This document shows, one piece after another, positions 8,117 through 16,573 of a stretch of DNA of 64,000 nucleotides (its first letter is position 1; each line of letters starts with the position of its first letter). The notes below the pieces were generated by a model. It searched no databases. It had not been told where the DNA came from and was given only the letters and a program-made list of their open reading frames with translations. Source of the DNA: Streptomyces kronopolitis (lineage in GTDB: Bacteria > Actinomycetota > Actinomycetes > Streptomycetales > Streptomycetaceae); NCBI RefSeq assembly GCF_014646275.1, contig NZ_BMND01000019.1:1-64000 (forward strand), given 5' to 3'. Position numbers and translations under genes: made by a program.

Positions 8117-8146
8117 ACGTTAGGTGCCGCAAACTTTTGTTAACAA
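8117..8146 (-). promoter_or_regulatory. Candidate promoter of the CitMHS gene
   Basis: Read on the minus strand, TTGTTA (-35) and TAACGT (-10) are separated by 18 bp, with the -10 about 55 bp before the start codon. The -35 overlaps the perfect 10-bp palindrome TTGTTAACAA at 8137-8146, a possible operator. The rest of the 8063-8260 gap shows nothing else recognisable. Confidence 0.45.
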
Positions 8147-8260
8147 GGCCTTGACGCGCGAGCAATACGAGCAAAACCCCAGGTCAATGCGGATCTCCCG
8201 GAACGGCAGGGCCGCACCGCCGCGCCATGGCAGCCTCCGCGCCCCCGCCGGGCCGCGCCC

Positions 8261-8920
8261 TCACTCCCGGTCGTGGACCGTCCCGCCGCCGTCCAGATAG
8301 CGCACCAGATAGGCCCGCAGCAGCAGCTTGGTCTCCCCGACGATCGCGGGATCCCCCTCCGGATCCGTACGGAAGGCGAGCTGGAGCAGGGCGTCCGCGG
8401 TCTCGACGCCCACCAGGAAGGCGGTGCGCAGCCGCTGGTCGGCGGGGTCCAGGCCGAGCGGTTGGGCGAAGAGGCCCAGCAGCCGGTCGGCCACCTCGTA
8501 GTTGGCCTGGCGGGAGGCGCGCGGGGCGGGGACGGTGAACTCCACCAGCGCGAAGCCCGGCACCGTCCGCTTCATGGCGAGGTATTCGTCGATCACCACG
8601 TCCATCGCGCGGTGCCACTGCGACGACGCGGGGTGCGGGGTGGCCAGCCGGGCGGTGATGCGGTCCGCGTAGGCGTCGAGGTTGCGCCGGGCGAGGGCCT
8701 CGGCCATGGCGCGCTTGTTGGGGAAGAAGCGGTAGACGGAGCCGATCGGAACACCGGCCCGGACGGCCACCGAGCGGGTGCTCAGATTCTCGTAGCCGGT
8801 CTCCTCCAGCACATGGGCGCAGGCGTCCAGGATCCGGGCCAGGCGCTCGGCGCTGCGCTGCTGGACGGGGGCGCGGCGGAGGGAGCCGAGCGGCGGGGCG
8901 GGGCGCGGGGGCTGCTGCAC
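8261..8920 (-). CDS. TetR/AcrR-family regulator
   Basis: A 219-residue TetR protein. The helix-turn-helix LSTRSVAVRAGVPIGSVYRFFPNKRAMAEAL lies at about residues 45-75, after the QQRSAERLARILDACAHVLEETG lead-in typical of the family. The start is GTG at 8920 with AGGA 8 nt upstream. It is divergent from the homogentisate dioxygenase gene, and a 26-bp palindrome lies in the shared 138-bp gap, so it may control hmgA. The GntR protein downstream of hmgA is the competing candidate. Confidence 0.85.
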   Translation of the reverse strand: MQQPPRPAPPLGSLRRAPVQQRSAERLARILDACAHVLEETGYENLSTRSVAVRAGVPIGSVYRFFPNKRAMAEALARRNLDAYADRITARLATPHPASSQWHRAMDVVIDEYLAMKRTVPGFALVEFTVPAPRASRQANYEVADRLLGLFAQPLGLDPADQRLRTAFLVGVETADALLQLAFRTDPEGDPAIVGETKLLLRAYLVRYLDGGGTVHDRE

Positions 8921-9011
8921 CCGTCCATCCTGCCCGGCGACCGGGCCGGCGGCGGGTAACCGTGGCGTTCCGGCCGCGCGACCGGGAGTCTCCGTTGACG
9001 GCCCCCCACCT

Positions 9012-9037
9012 GAATCCTAATGTCTTGCATAGGATTC
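9012..9037. promoter_or_regulatory. Long palindrome before hmgA
   Basis: The perfect 8-bp arms GAATCCTA (9012-9019) and TAGGATTC (9030-9037) flank a 10-bp spacer. The palindrome ends 21 bp before the hmgA start codon, where a repressor would block initiation. The bound regulator is either the divergent TetR protein or the downstream HutC-type protein. Confidence 0.65.
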
Positions 9038-9058
9038 CTTGAGCGGCGGGAGCACGCG

Positions 9059-10414
9059 ATGACCGGCACGGGCAACGAGCAGGCGCGGAAGACAGCCGAG
9101 GCGCTGGCGTACAGCACCGGCTTCGGCAACGAGCACGGCTCGGAGGCCGTCCCCGGGGCACTGCCGATCGGCCGCAACTCCCCCCAGCGCGCCCCGCTCG
9201 GCCTCTACGCCGAGCAGCTCAGCGGCTCGGCGTTCACCGAACCGCGCGGCACCAACCACCGCTCCTGGCTCTACCGCATCCGCCCGTCGGCCGCCCACCC
9301 GCCGTTCGCCCGCGCCGCGCAGGGCGCCCTGCGCTCGGCGCCGTTCACCGACTGCGTCCCCGACCCCAACCGGCTGCGCTGGGACCCGCTGCCCGAGCCC
9401 GCCGGCCCGACCGACTTCCTCGACGGCCTGTGGACCCTGGGCGGCAACGGCGACGCGTCCCGGCGCAGCGGCATGGCCGTGCACCTCTACCGCGCCAACA
9501 CCTCCATGGACCGGCGGGTGTTCAGCAGCGCGGACGGCGAGCTGCTGATCGTGCCGGAGCGCGGCGGGCTGCTGCTGCGCACCGAACTCGGCCTGCTGCG
9601 CGCCGAACCGGGCGAGGTGGCCCTCATCCCGCGCGGGGTCCGCTTCCGCGTCGAGCTGCTGGACGCCGCGCCCGACGGGCGGGGCCCGGCCGCGCGCGGC
9701 TATGTCTGCGAGAACTACGGCCGGCCCTTCCAGCTCCCCGACCTCGGCCCGATCGGCGCCAACGGCCTCGCGAACGCCCGGGACTTCCGCGCGCCGCTCG
9801 CCGCCTACGAGGACGTCGAGGGCCCCGTCGAGGTCGTCAACAAGTTCTGCGGCCACCTCTGGACGGCGACCTACGACCACTCCCCGCTGGATGTCGTCGC
9901 CTGGCACGGCAACCACGTCCCGTACGTCTACGACCTGCGCCGCTTCAACGTCCTCGGCTCGATCAGCTACGACCATCCCGACCCGTCGGTCTTCACCGTC
10001 CTCACCTCCCCCTCCGACACCCCGGGGCTGGCGGGCGTGGACTTCGTGGTCTTCGCGCCGCGCTGGCTGGTCGGCGAGGACACCTTCCGTCCGCCGTATT
10101 TCCACCGCAACGTGATGACCGAGTACATGGGCCTGATCGAGGGCGCCTACGACGCGAAGGCCGCCGGGGAGGGCGGCTTCGTCCCGGGCGGCGGCTCGCT
10201 GCACAACATGATGTCGGCGCACGGGCCGGACCGGGAGACCTTCGACCGGGCGAGCGCCGCCGAACTCCAGCCGCAGAAGATCGACGACGGCCTGGCCTTC
10301 ATGTTCGAGACCCGCTGGCCGCTGACCCTCACCGAGCAGGCCCGCGACGCCGGCCATCTCCAGCAGGGCTACGACGACGTGTGGCAGGGTCTCCAGCGCC
10401 ATTTCCGTCCGTGA
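9059..10414 (+). CDS. hmgA: Homogentisate 1,2-dioxygenase
   Basis: A 451-residue enzyme opening with [19 protein letters not shown], the diagnostic N-terminus of homogentisate dioxygenases. The cupin-fold C-terminal domain contains [15 protein letters not shown], which carries the Fe(II) His and Glu ligands, and [14 protein letters not shown] with the later histidines. It opens the ring of homogentisate to maleylacetoacetate in tyrosine and phenylalanine catabolism; losing it usually causes brown pyomelanin. Length is normal. The ATG at 9059 has GGGAG 6 nt upstream. No maleylacetoacetate isomerase or fumarylacetoacetase is adjacent, so the rest of the pathway is elsewhere. A GntR regulator follows 16 bp later, probably in the same transcript. 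Confidence 0.97.
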   Translation: MTGTGNEQARKTAEALAYSTGFGNEHGSEAVPGALPIGRNSPQRAPLGLYAEQLSGSAFTEPRGTNHRSWLYRIRPSAAHPPFARAAQGALRSAPFTDCVPDPNRLRWDPLPEPAGPTDFLDGLWTLGGNGDASRRSGMAVHLYRANTSMDRRVFSSADGELLIVPERGGLLLRTELGLLRAEPGEVALIPRGVRFRVELLDAAPDGRGPAARGYVCENYGRPFQLPDLGPIGANGLANARDFRAPLAAYEDVEGPVEVVNKFCGHLWTATYDHSPLDVVAWHGNHVPYVYDLRRFNVLGSISYDHPDPSVFTVLTSPSDTPGLAGVDFVVFAPRWLVGEDTFRPPYFHRNVMTEYMGLIEGAYDAKAAGEGGFVPGGGSLHNMMSAHGPDRETFDRASAAELQPQKIDDGLAFMFETRWPLTLTEQARDAGHLQQGYDDVWQGLQRHFRP

Positions 10415-10430
10415 CACCGGGGAAGACCTC

Positions 10431-11177
10431 GTGACCACCTTCGCTCCCGACTCGCTGGACCTGAACCGCAAGCTGCCGCTGTGGTACCAGGTCTCGCAGT
10501 CGCTGCGCGCCTCCATACTGGGCCGCTCCCCCGAGGCGCCGCTGCGGCTGCCCACCGAGGACGCGCTCGCCGCGCACTACGGCGTGAGCGTGCTGACCAT
10601 GCGCCAGGCCCTCAAGGAGCTGGAGGCGGAGGGCCTGATCAGCCGGCACCGGCGGCGCGGCACCTTCATCGAACCGAGCGCGCAGCGCGGTGCGCCGGTG
10701 CGTCTGCTGGGCTCCGTGGACGCGATCGTGGCCCAGCAGTCCGGGATGAGCACCGAACTGCTGGACCACGGCCCCACCCCCGTGCCGGCCGAACTCGCCG
10801 GCCACTTCCCCGGTGTGACCGAGGTGACCGGCTTCCGCCGGCTGCGCAGCGACGAGAAGACCGGCGAGCCGACCAACCACGCCCACAACTACGTACGCCC
10901 CGAGATCGCCGCCCGCATCGACCCGGCGGACCTGACCCGCTGGCCGATGACGAAGGTACTGCGCGACGTGGTGGGCGTACGGATCAGCCGCATCACCGAC
11001 ACGGTCGAGGCCAGACTGGCCGACCCCGAAACCGCCCGCCTCCTGCGGATCCCCCTGCTCAGCCCGATCCTCCACTACACGGGCATCACCTACGACGACG
11101 CGGGCCACCCGGTCGACGTGGCCCGCATCCACTATCGGGGCGATCGCTTCTCCTTCACGGTGACGCTGGACGCTTAG
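10431..11177 (+). CDS. GntR-family (HutC/UTRA) regulator
   Basis: A 248-residue protein. The N-terminal winged helix at about residues 15-80 contains LPTEDALAAHYGVSVLTMRQALKELEAEGLI and RRRGTFIEP, and a C-terminal UTRA ligand domain runs to the end, the HutC subfamily layout. UTRA domains bind small metabolites. The start is GTG at 10431, 16 bp after hmgA, which suggests co-transcription and a role in aromatic amino acid degradation, possibly through the palindrome at 9012-9037. It is followed by a long non-coding repeat region. Confidence 0.88.
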   Translation: MTTFAPDSLDLNRKLPLWYQVSQSLRASILGRSPEAPLRLPTEDALAAHYGVSVLTMRQALKELEAEGLISRHRRRGTFIEPSAQRGAPVRLLGSVDAIVAQQSGMSTELLDHGPTPVPAELAGHFPGVTEVTGFRRLRSDEKTGEPTNHAHNYVRPEIAARIDPADLTRWPMTKVLRDVVGVRISRITDTVEARLADPETARLLRIPLLSPILHYTGITYDDAGHPVDVARIHYRGDRFSFTVTLDA

Positions 11178-11436
11178 TCTTTTTCCCACGTAGTCGGCTG
11201 GCCCGCCGTGTTGTTGCGCGCCGTTTTACGCCCGCTTCGCGGTGCGCCTCCGCTGCGCGGGGCTGTTCCCGCGTTGTCGGCTTTCCCGCCGTGGGGGTTT
11301 TTCGCCGTTGCGCCTGCGGCGGGCCGGTTCGCTGCGCTTGACCGTTTCTCCCGCGTTGTCTTCTGCGGCGCCGCAGTGGCTTCTCGCCGTTGCGCCTGCG
11401 GCGGGCGGTGGGTGTTGGGTGCGGTGACGGACCTCC

Positions 11437-11485
11437 GGGGGTGGGTGTTCGGACTGCTTCGCTTTACGTCCGAACACCCACCCCC
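11437..11485. repeat. Hairpin module A of the mosaic repeat
   Basis: A perfect 18-bp stem (GGGGGTGGGTGTTCGGAC and its complement) with the 13-nt loop TGCTTCGCTTTAC. It is followed by CCCTCCGGCCCG. Module B downstream has the same loop in reverse complement but a different stem. Confidence 0.85.
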
Positions 11486-11664
11486 TCCGGCCCGTCCCCT
11501 CCCGTGGGGGGAGAAGTATCGGTGGGTGGGGGCGGGCGTCGTGCCCGGCCGGAGCCTCTGTCCGTCGTCGGCCGTTTCGGTACGACCACGAGGCGCGCTT
11601 GCCCATTCACGTGCACCCCCACCGGGCCTTTTCCCCACCCTCCAACGGGAGGGGGCGGGCCGGA

Positions 11665-11713
11665 GGGGCCTGGTGTGTGGACGTAAAGCGAAGCAGTCCA
11701 CACACCAGGCCCC
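11665..11713. repeat. Hairpin module B, inverted relative to A
   Basis: A perfect 18-bp stem (GGGGCCTGGTGTGTGGAC and its complement) with the 13-nt loop GTAAAGCGAAGCA, the exact reverse complement of the loop of module A. The conserved loop and varied but fully complementary stem imply compensatory change in a structured nucleic acid. Confidence 0.85.
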
Positions 11714-11849
11714 GCAGGACCGTCACCGCACCCAACAGCCCCGCGCAGCGGACCCGCCCGCCGCAGGCGCAACGGCGCGCGCACCGCGAAGCGGGCGAGA
11801 AACGGCGCGCAACAAACCACGGCGGGAAAGACAAAAACGTGGGAAGCCC

Positions 11850-13241
11850 TTAAATCCTTTCCAGGCTGCGCCCAGTCGTGCGGGGGCCCAGCAGTGCCAC
11901 GTTCAGGCACAGCAGGAGCATCAGTCCCGCGGAGGCCGTGAAGACCGCGGCGGCGCCGAAGTCGTTCAGCACGCTCAGTGCAACGAAGGGCAGTACGACC
12001 GACGTGAGTCGGGACAGTGCGTAGGCGATGCCGATCGCACTGCTGCGCAGGGCCGTGGGGAAGAGTTCGGTCTGGTAGACGTGGAAGGCGTTGGAGAAGA
12101 CGTTGCTGGCCACGGTCAGCAGGAAGCCGAAGGTGACGACGGCCCAGGAGGCGGTGGCGAAGCCGAAGGCCAGGCCGCAGGCGGCGATGCCGAGTGCGGA
12201 GGCGATGATCAGTGTCCGGCGCTCGATCCGGTCGATCAGCGGGACCGACAGCGCGGAGCCGACCGGATAGCCGCAGAAGCTCAGCGCCGCGTACAGCAGC
12301 GACTCGGTGACGGTGTGCCCCTTCGCGGTGAGGACCACGGGCGCCAGCGACCCGAAGCCGTAGTAGCCAACGGTCTGCAGTACCTGGAAGAGCCACCACA
12401 TCAGGGTCCGCCGCCGCCAAGGGGCCCGGAACATCTCCCCCAGCGGCACCCGCCGTTGCCAGACGGTCTCCGTCTCGGGTACCGACGGCAGGCTGCCGCC
12501 GCTCTCCCGGGCCACCTTCTCCTCCAGCTCCGCCACGATCCGTTCGGCCTCCGCGTCGCGCCCCTGCACCGCCAGCCAGCGCGGCGACTCCGGAAGGCGG
12601 CGCCGCATCAGCTGGAGGAAGGCGGCGCCCAGCGCGCCGGCGAGCAGCAGCCAGCGCCAGCCCTCCAGGCCCAGCAGCCGGTGGGCGGCCACCAGGCGGG
12701 CCCCGAGCAGCGCGGCGACCGGCACGCCGAGGAAGCCGACGGTGTAGGCCCAGGCGATGTAGCGCCCGCGCACCGCCCGGGGCAGGAACTCGGCGAGGTA
12801 GGTGTCCACCAGCACGAGTTCGGCGCCGAGCCCCAGCCCGGCCGCGAAGCGCAGCGGCAGCAGCCAGGACAGATCCGGCGCGGCGGCGCTCAGCAGCGAA
12901 AAGACCGAGTACGCGGCCAGGTTGACCAGGAACATCCGGCGCCGCCCGAACCGGTCGGCGAGCACCGAGAGCACGGTGGCGCCGACGAACATCCCCAGGA
13001 AGCCGGATGCGATCACCCAGGACACCGCGGCGTGCCCCAGGTGCCACTGCCCGGCCAGTACCGCGGCCAGCACCCCGCCCAGGAACAGCTCGTAGAGATC
13101 GAAGAAGGCACCGACGCCGACGAGGAGGGTGAGCCAGCGGTGCCAGCGCGTCGGCGGCAGCCGGTCGAGCCGTGCGGCGGCCCGGGCGCCCGGGGCCGTT
13201 CCCCCGCGCCGTTCCGGCGTGGGCGAGGTGGTGTCCCGCAT
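11850..13241 (-). CDS. MFS transporter (sugar/aromatic-acid porter type)
   Basis: A 463-residue major facilitator with about 12 membrane helices. Family marks are FFDLYELFLGGVLAAVL in the first helix, the loop 2-3 motif LADRFGRRRM, and PESPRWL after helix 6, as in metabolite:H+ and sugar porters. The substrate is not deducible. Proximity to hmgA suggests, but does not show, an aromatic compound. The ATG at 13241 has GGAGG about 6 nt upstream. A stop-free extension to 13400 lacks these signals. It is divergent from the type ISP-like gene. Confidence 0.85.
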   Translation of the reverse strand: MRDTTSPTPERRGGTAPGARAAARLDRLPPTRWHRWLTLLVGVGAFFDLYELFLGGVLAAVLAGQWHLGHAAVSWVIASGFLGMFVGATVLSVLADRFGRRRMFLVNLAAYSVFSLLSAAAPDLSWLLPLRFAAGLGLGAELVLVDTYLAEFLPRAVRGRYIAWAYTVGFLGVPVAALLGARLVAAHRLLGLEGWRWLLLAGALGAAFLQLMRRRLPESPRWLAVQGRDAEAERIVAELEEKVARESGGSLPSVPETETVWQRRVPLGEMFRAPWRRRTLMWWLFQVLQTVGYYGFGSLAPVVLTAKGHTVTESLLYAALSFCGYPVGSALSVPLIDRIERRTLIIASALGIAACGLAFGFATASWAVVTFGFLLTVASNVFSNAFHVYQTELFPTALRSSAIGIAYALSRLTSVVLPFVALSVLNDFGAAAVFTASAGLMLLLCLNVALLGPRTTGRSLERI

Positions 13242-13461
13242 GACGCTCCTCCCCTGAGCAGGTCCCGGCGCCCCGCACGGAGCCAGGTCCGCGGCGGGTG
13301 GCCGGTCGTACGGCGAGGACCGTACTCCGCCAAGATCAGCAAGCGGAAGAGCACGAGGAGACCCGCCCCCAAGGAGTGGCGTGACCGGCCGACCCGGCAC
13401 GCCCGCCGGGTCGCGTGGTTACCATGCCGGGGTCAACCGAACGGTCCGGGAGGGGCTCCGC

Positions 13462-14712
13462 GTGACGGCGAAGCAGGACGCGCCACGGCTGTCCGATCTC
13501 ATGCCGTGGTCCGTGGCGCCGCTGCGGCTCGGCCGTTCCTGGGTGCGCGCGGCGGACCCGGCGACCCTGCGGGCCCGCTGGAAGGCGCTGGTGGAGGCCG
13601 GTGACACGGCCGCCCGCGAGCGGCTGTTCCGGCCGTCCCGCGCCCGCACCCTGCACTCCGCCGTCGGCCAGCTGCCGGGCCAGGCCACCGGGACCGGGCG
13701 GCTGCACCGCGCGAGCGGCCCCTGCCCCGAGCCGGTGCGGATCCTGCACGGTCCGTTCGACCAGCAGTGGCTGCTGCCCGACCACCGGCTGATCGACGGG
13801 GCCCGGCCGGAGCTGTGGCGGGTGGCGGACGAGCGGCAGCTGTTCGTCGTCGAGTGGGGGCAGGTCCCGCAGCTGTCCGGGCCCCCGGTGGTGTGCACCA
13901 CGCTGCTGCCCGACGGGCGTTCGCCGGCCGGCCGCCCGGGCCGGATCCGCCCGTTCTACCGGCGGCCCGGCGGCCGGGAGCCGAACCTCGCACCCGGCCT
14001 GCTCGCCCTGCTCGGCCGGCGCCTGGACCGTGCGGTGGGCCCCGCCGACCTGCTCGCCTGGCTCGCCGCGAGCGCCCGGCACTCCCCCGACGGCTGCACG
14101 GTGCCGCTCACCGCCGACCCGGACGTCTGGGAGCGTGGCGTCGCGCTCGGCGGGCGGCTGCTGTGGCTGTGGACCCGGGGCGCGCATGTCCATGGCGCCC
14201 CGGGCGGATCGGACGGCGAGCGGCCCCGGATGCCCGGCGGCCGCCGCCCCTACGTCCGCTCCCCGCTCCCCGACCGGGGGCTGCCCCCGGCACCCGGCTA
14301 CGACCCGCAGGAGGAGGCGCTGCTGCTGGGCGACGGCCGGATCTCCCCGGTGCCGGCGGGCGCCTGGGAGTTCCACGCGGGCGGGCTGCGGGTCGTCGAG
14401 ACATGGTGCGCCGAGCGCACCGGCCCGGCCGCGGACGAGCCCGAGCCCGGCTCGCTGGCGGCGCTGCGCCCCACCGGCTGGCTCCCGGAGTGGACCTCGG
14501 AGCTGCTGGAGCTGCTGACCGTGCTGGCGCTGCTGGCCGAACTCGCCCCGCAGTGCGCGGAGTTGCACCGCGCCACGGACGAGGGCCCGCAGCTCGCGGC
14601 GGGGGAACTCCGGGCGGCCGGCATCCTGCCCGCGCCGGTCCACGCCCACCGCCCGGCCTCCGTGCTCGACCATCACGAGGAGGGGCCGGAGGGGCAGTTC
14701 GCGCTGCTGTGA
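13462..14712 (+). CDS. Orphan type ISP restriction-modification specificity domain
   Basis: A 416-residue soluble protein resembling the C-terminal DNA-recognition part of single-chain type ISP restriction-modification enzymes (Type_ISP_C-like), with PEPVRILHGPFDQQWLLPDHRLID and GRIRPFYRR conserved as I remember Streptomyces homologues annotated as DNA methyltransferase. No helicase, nuclease or methyltransferase motif is present in this gene or next to it, so it stands alone. The start is GTG at 13462, with GGGAGGGG 7 nt upstream. A hairpin follows 42 bp after the stop. Whether it still binds DNA, and for which partner, is unknown. Confidence 0.6.
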   Translation: MTAKQDAPRLSDLMPWSVAPLRLGRSWVRAADPATLRARWKALVEAGDTAARERLFRPSRARTLHSAVGQLPGQATGTGRLHRASGPCPEPVRILHGPFDQQWLLPDHRLIDGARPELWRVADERQLFVVEWGQVPQLSGPPVVCTTLLPDGRSPAGRPGRIRPFYRRPGGREPNLAPGLLALLGRRLDRAVGPADLLAWLAASARHSPDGCTVPLTADPDVWERGVALGGRLLWLWTRGAHVHGAPGGSDGERPRMPGGRRPYVRSPLPDRGLPPAPGYDPQEEALLLGDGRISPVPAGAWEFHAGGLRVVETWCAERTGPAADEPEPGSLAALRPTGWLPEWTSELLELLTVLALLAELAPQCAELHRATDEGPQLAAGELRAAGILPAPVHAHRPASVLDHHEEGPEGQFALL

Positions 14713-14753
14713 GCCCGCGGGGGCGCGTGCCGAGGGGTGTGCGCGCACAAGAA

Positions 14754-14780
14754 ACCACCCGTCGCGGCGCAACGGGTGGT
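14754..14780 (+). terminator. Hairpin after the type ISP-like gene
   Basis: A perfect 9-bp stem (ACCACCCGT / ACGGGTGGT) with a 9-nt loop, 42 bp after the stop codon. No T-tract is present. Confidence 0.55.
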
Positions 14781-14969
14781 GGGGAGTCCTGCGCCGGCCG
14801 GGTGGGGACGGGGCCGGGCGGATGAGCGGATCGGGGCAGCCGCGGGGCGGGGTTTCCCGCCCCGGCGAGCACACCGACACACTGCCGGCGCCCTGGGCCC
14901 GAGGAGCGGGTGGACCGCAGTGCCGCGCCGGGACGGTGTGATCGCCCGAGATGCCGCTTCAGCAGCGGA

Positions 14970-15233
14970 TCAGCCGTGCCCCCCGAACAGCGAGCGCCGC
15001 AGCCTGCGCAGCGGCGCGAACAGCGACACCCTGGCGCCGCGGCTGTTCCTCGAACGCGAACGATCGCGCGCGGTCAGCTCCTGCATCAGCGAGGTCGCGC
15101 CCTCCACCTCACGCTGCGGGATGGCGGGGCCACCCAGCACGGCGAAATGGCGGTCGAGGCGCGCACTGGACGCACTGCTCCCGCAGTTGATGGCAGGGAC
15201 ACGCGCCCTGCTACGCACTGTTATCTGTTCCAT
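14970..15233 (-). CDS. Small conserved actinobacterial protein, function unknown
   Basis: An 87-residue basic protein beginning MEQITVRSRARVPAINCGSS and ending in an Arg-rich tail (LFAPLRRLRRSLFGGHG). It has no membrane segment or signal peptide. The single Cys and the segment GGPAIPQREVEGATSLMQELTARDRSRSR look conserved among Streptomyces small proteins I recall, but no function is assigned. The ATG at 15233 has GGGGAG about 6 nt upstream; an in-frame GTG at 15245 is a weaker alternative. It is a monocistronic gene flanked by non-coding sequence on both sides. Confidence 0.65.
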   Translation of the reverse strand: MEQITVRSRARVPAINCGSSASSARLDRHFAVLGGPAIPQREVEGATSLMQELTARDRSRSRNSRGARVSLFAPLRRLRRSLFGGHG

Positions 15234-15398
15234 GACTCTCCCCACCCTACGAGGGCACCCGGCCCGGGCAGGGTAACCCTATCTCTCTCTCAGGACACGC
15301 GTGCAGACCGGTCATCGGATTCACCTGCCCCGCTATGGCGTTGACGCACACCATACGGAATGTCACCTACACCGCGCGGACCAGGGCGAGTTGAGCGA

Positions 15399-15426
15399 CC
15401 ACCGGGCCGCACGGGCGGCCCGGTGG
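15399..15426 (-). terminator. Terminator of the GDSL lipase gene
   Basis: A perfect 12-bp stem (CCACCGGGCCGC / GCGGCCCGGTGG) with a 4-nt loop, 80 bp beyond the stop of the minus-strand lipase gene. The rest of 15234-15505 shows no gene. Confidence 0.6.
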
Positions 15427-15505
15427 GGTCTCTGACGGGCCGCCGGGAGGTACGAGGGGAGACGCGGATCTCACCGCCCCTCCCCGGCGGCCGGCGGACG
15501 GGTGC

Positions 15506-16312
15506 TCACGCAGCGGAGGCGAACACCGGCAGATAGCCGCCGGACTGGCCGGCTGCGGTGGGGTGGTAGGACTCGTCGACGGGGAAGGTCACGCTGTGCA
15601 ACCACGGGCTGCCGGAGCACAGCTCATGTCCGGAAAATGTGGCGTTGACATCGGCGAAGGAGAAGCCGTGGTCGGCGGCCCGCTTGGCCATGACGCCGTT
15701 GATGTCGTCGGCCGCGGCGTTGATCGCGGCGCGGGACCGCTCGGAGAGGCCGGCGATGCAGGTGCCGTTGAGCCGGTAGAAGTGCGGATAGCCCAGGACG
15801 ACCACGCGGGCGGCCGGGGCCTTCTGGGAGATGGCGTCGTACACCCCGTCGAGCCGGCCGGGCAGGGTGCTGTCGATGAAGCTCCTGGCCTGGGCGACCC
15901 GGGACAGGCAGGCGCTCTCGCCCTGGAGCGCACAGGTCGTCATGGTGTCGGCGAATCCTGCGTCATTGCCGCCGATGGTGATGCTGACCAGCCCCGTGGA
16001 GTTGCTGAGCGGGCCGAGCTGGCTGCTGAGAACATCACCCGTTCGGGCGCCGGAGCAGGCGGTGAAGCGGAACGAGGAGGGGGAGTGCGCCGCGGCCCAG
16101 AGGGCCGGGTAGGACTTGGCGCTGCGCTTGCAGGAGCCGCCGGCACTGTCGTAGCTGCCGGCCCCGACACCGGAGGAGTAGGAGTCGCCGAGGGCCACAT
16201 AGCCGGTGGCGGTGGGGAGTTGGGCGGACGCGGCGGCGCTCGCGCCGGTGAGCGCGAGCGCCGAGGTGACGAAGAAGGCGGACGTCAAGGCCGCGAATCG
16301 GGACAGTTTCAT
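15506..16312 (-). CDS. Secreted SGNH/GDSL lipase
   Basis: A 268-residue precursor. A signal peptide (basic MKLSR, hydrophobic core, ASAAASA cleavage region near residue 30) precedes an SGNH hydrolase domain. Block I is YVALGDSYSSGVG with the nucleophile at Ser44; block III is SITIGGNDAGF with the oxyanion Asn; the late YHPTAAGQ contains the catalytic His. Six cysteines fit the three disulphides known in this family. The sequence closely resembles the extracellular lipase of Streptomyces rimosus, which hydrolyses p-nitrophenyl esters and triglycerides. The ATG at 16312 has GGGAGG 5 nt upstream. Monocistronic. Confidence 0.94.
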   Translation of the reverse strand: MKLSRFAALTSAFFVTSALALTGASAAASAQLPTATGYVALGDSYSSGVGAGSYDSAGGSCKRSAKSYPALWAAAHSPSSFRFTACSGARTGDVLSSQLGPLSNSTGLVSITIGGNDAGFADTMTTCALQGESACLSRVAQARSFIDSTLPGRLDGVYDAISQKAPAARVVVLGYPHFYRLNGTCIAGLSERSRAAINAAADDINGVMAKRAADHGFSFADVNATFSGHELCSGSPWLHSVTFPVDESYHPTAAGQSGGYLPVFASAA

Positions 16313-16573
16313 GGAACCTCCCTTAGCAGGAGCTCTGCCACCTCCGTGGTAGCAAGACTCGCGGGTAGCCGGAAGTGTCCATGCCAAAACTCATCATCAG
16401 TTCACGGCAAATCTCCCTTTCCGAGGCGATGTTCCCTCCGATGTCATCCGTTCACCCCGCCTCACCCGACACGTCCATGACCACCCCGATGGCGCACCGG
16501 GGAGCGCACGGCCGCGGGGCGTTCCCGGCAGGCGGCGGGGGCTCAGCACGGGGGCGGTGCACGCGACGGTCCG

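Larger units (their letters stand above)
11178..11849. repeat. Non-coding mosaic of inverted repeats
   Basis: This 672-bp gap between convergent genes carries no credible gene. It is an imperfect head-to-head inverted repeat. Blocks on the left recur as reverse complements on the right: CCGTTGCGCCTGCGGCGGGC occurs twice on the left (around 11300 and 11387) and once inverted near 11760; TGTTGGGTGCGGTGACGG (about 11413) recurs inverted near 11720; CGCCCGCTTCGCGGTGCG (about 11228) recurs inverted near 11785; and TTTTTCCCACGT at the left edge recurs inverted near the right edge. Two long hairpins sit inside. The layout suggests a nested intergenic repeat family rather than a classical transposon, since no transposase is present. 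Confidence 0.8.

Noticed and set aside
11208-11849. Several short ORFs in the mosaic repeat
   Set aside because: They run through hairpins and inverted blocks in all frames and have no ribosome sites or protein-like composition.
13242-13400. Longer N-terminus of the MFS transporter
   Set aside because: The extension is low-complexity and lacks a ribosome site, while ATG 13241 has a good one and precedes a normal MFS N-terminus.
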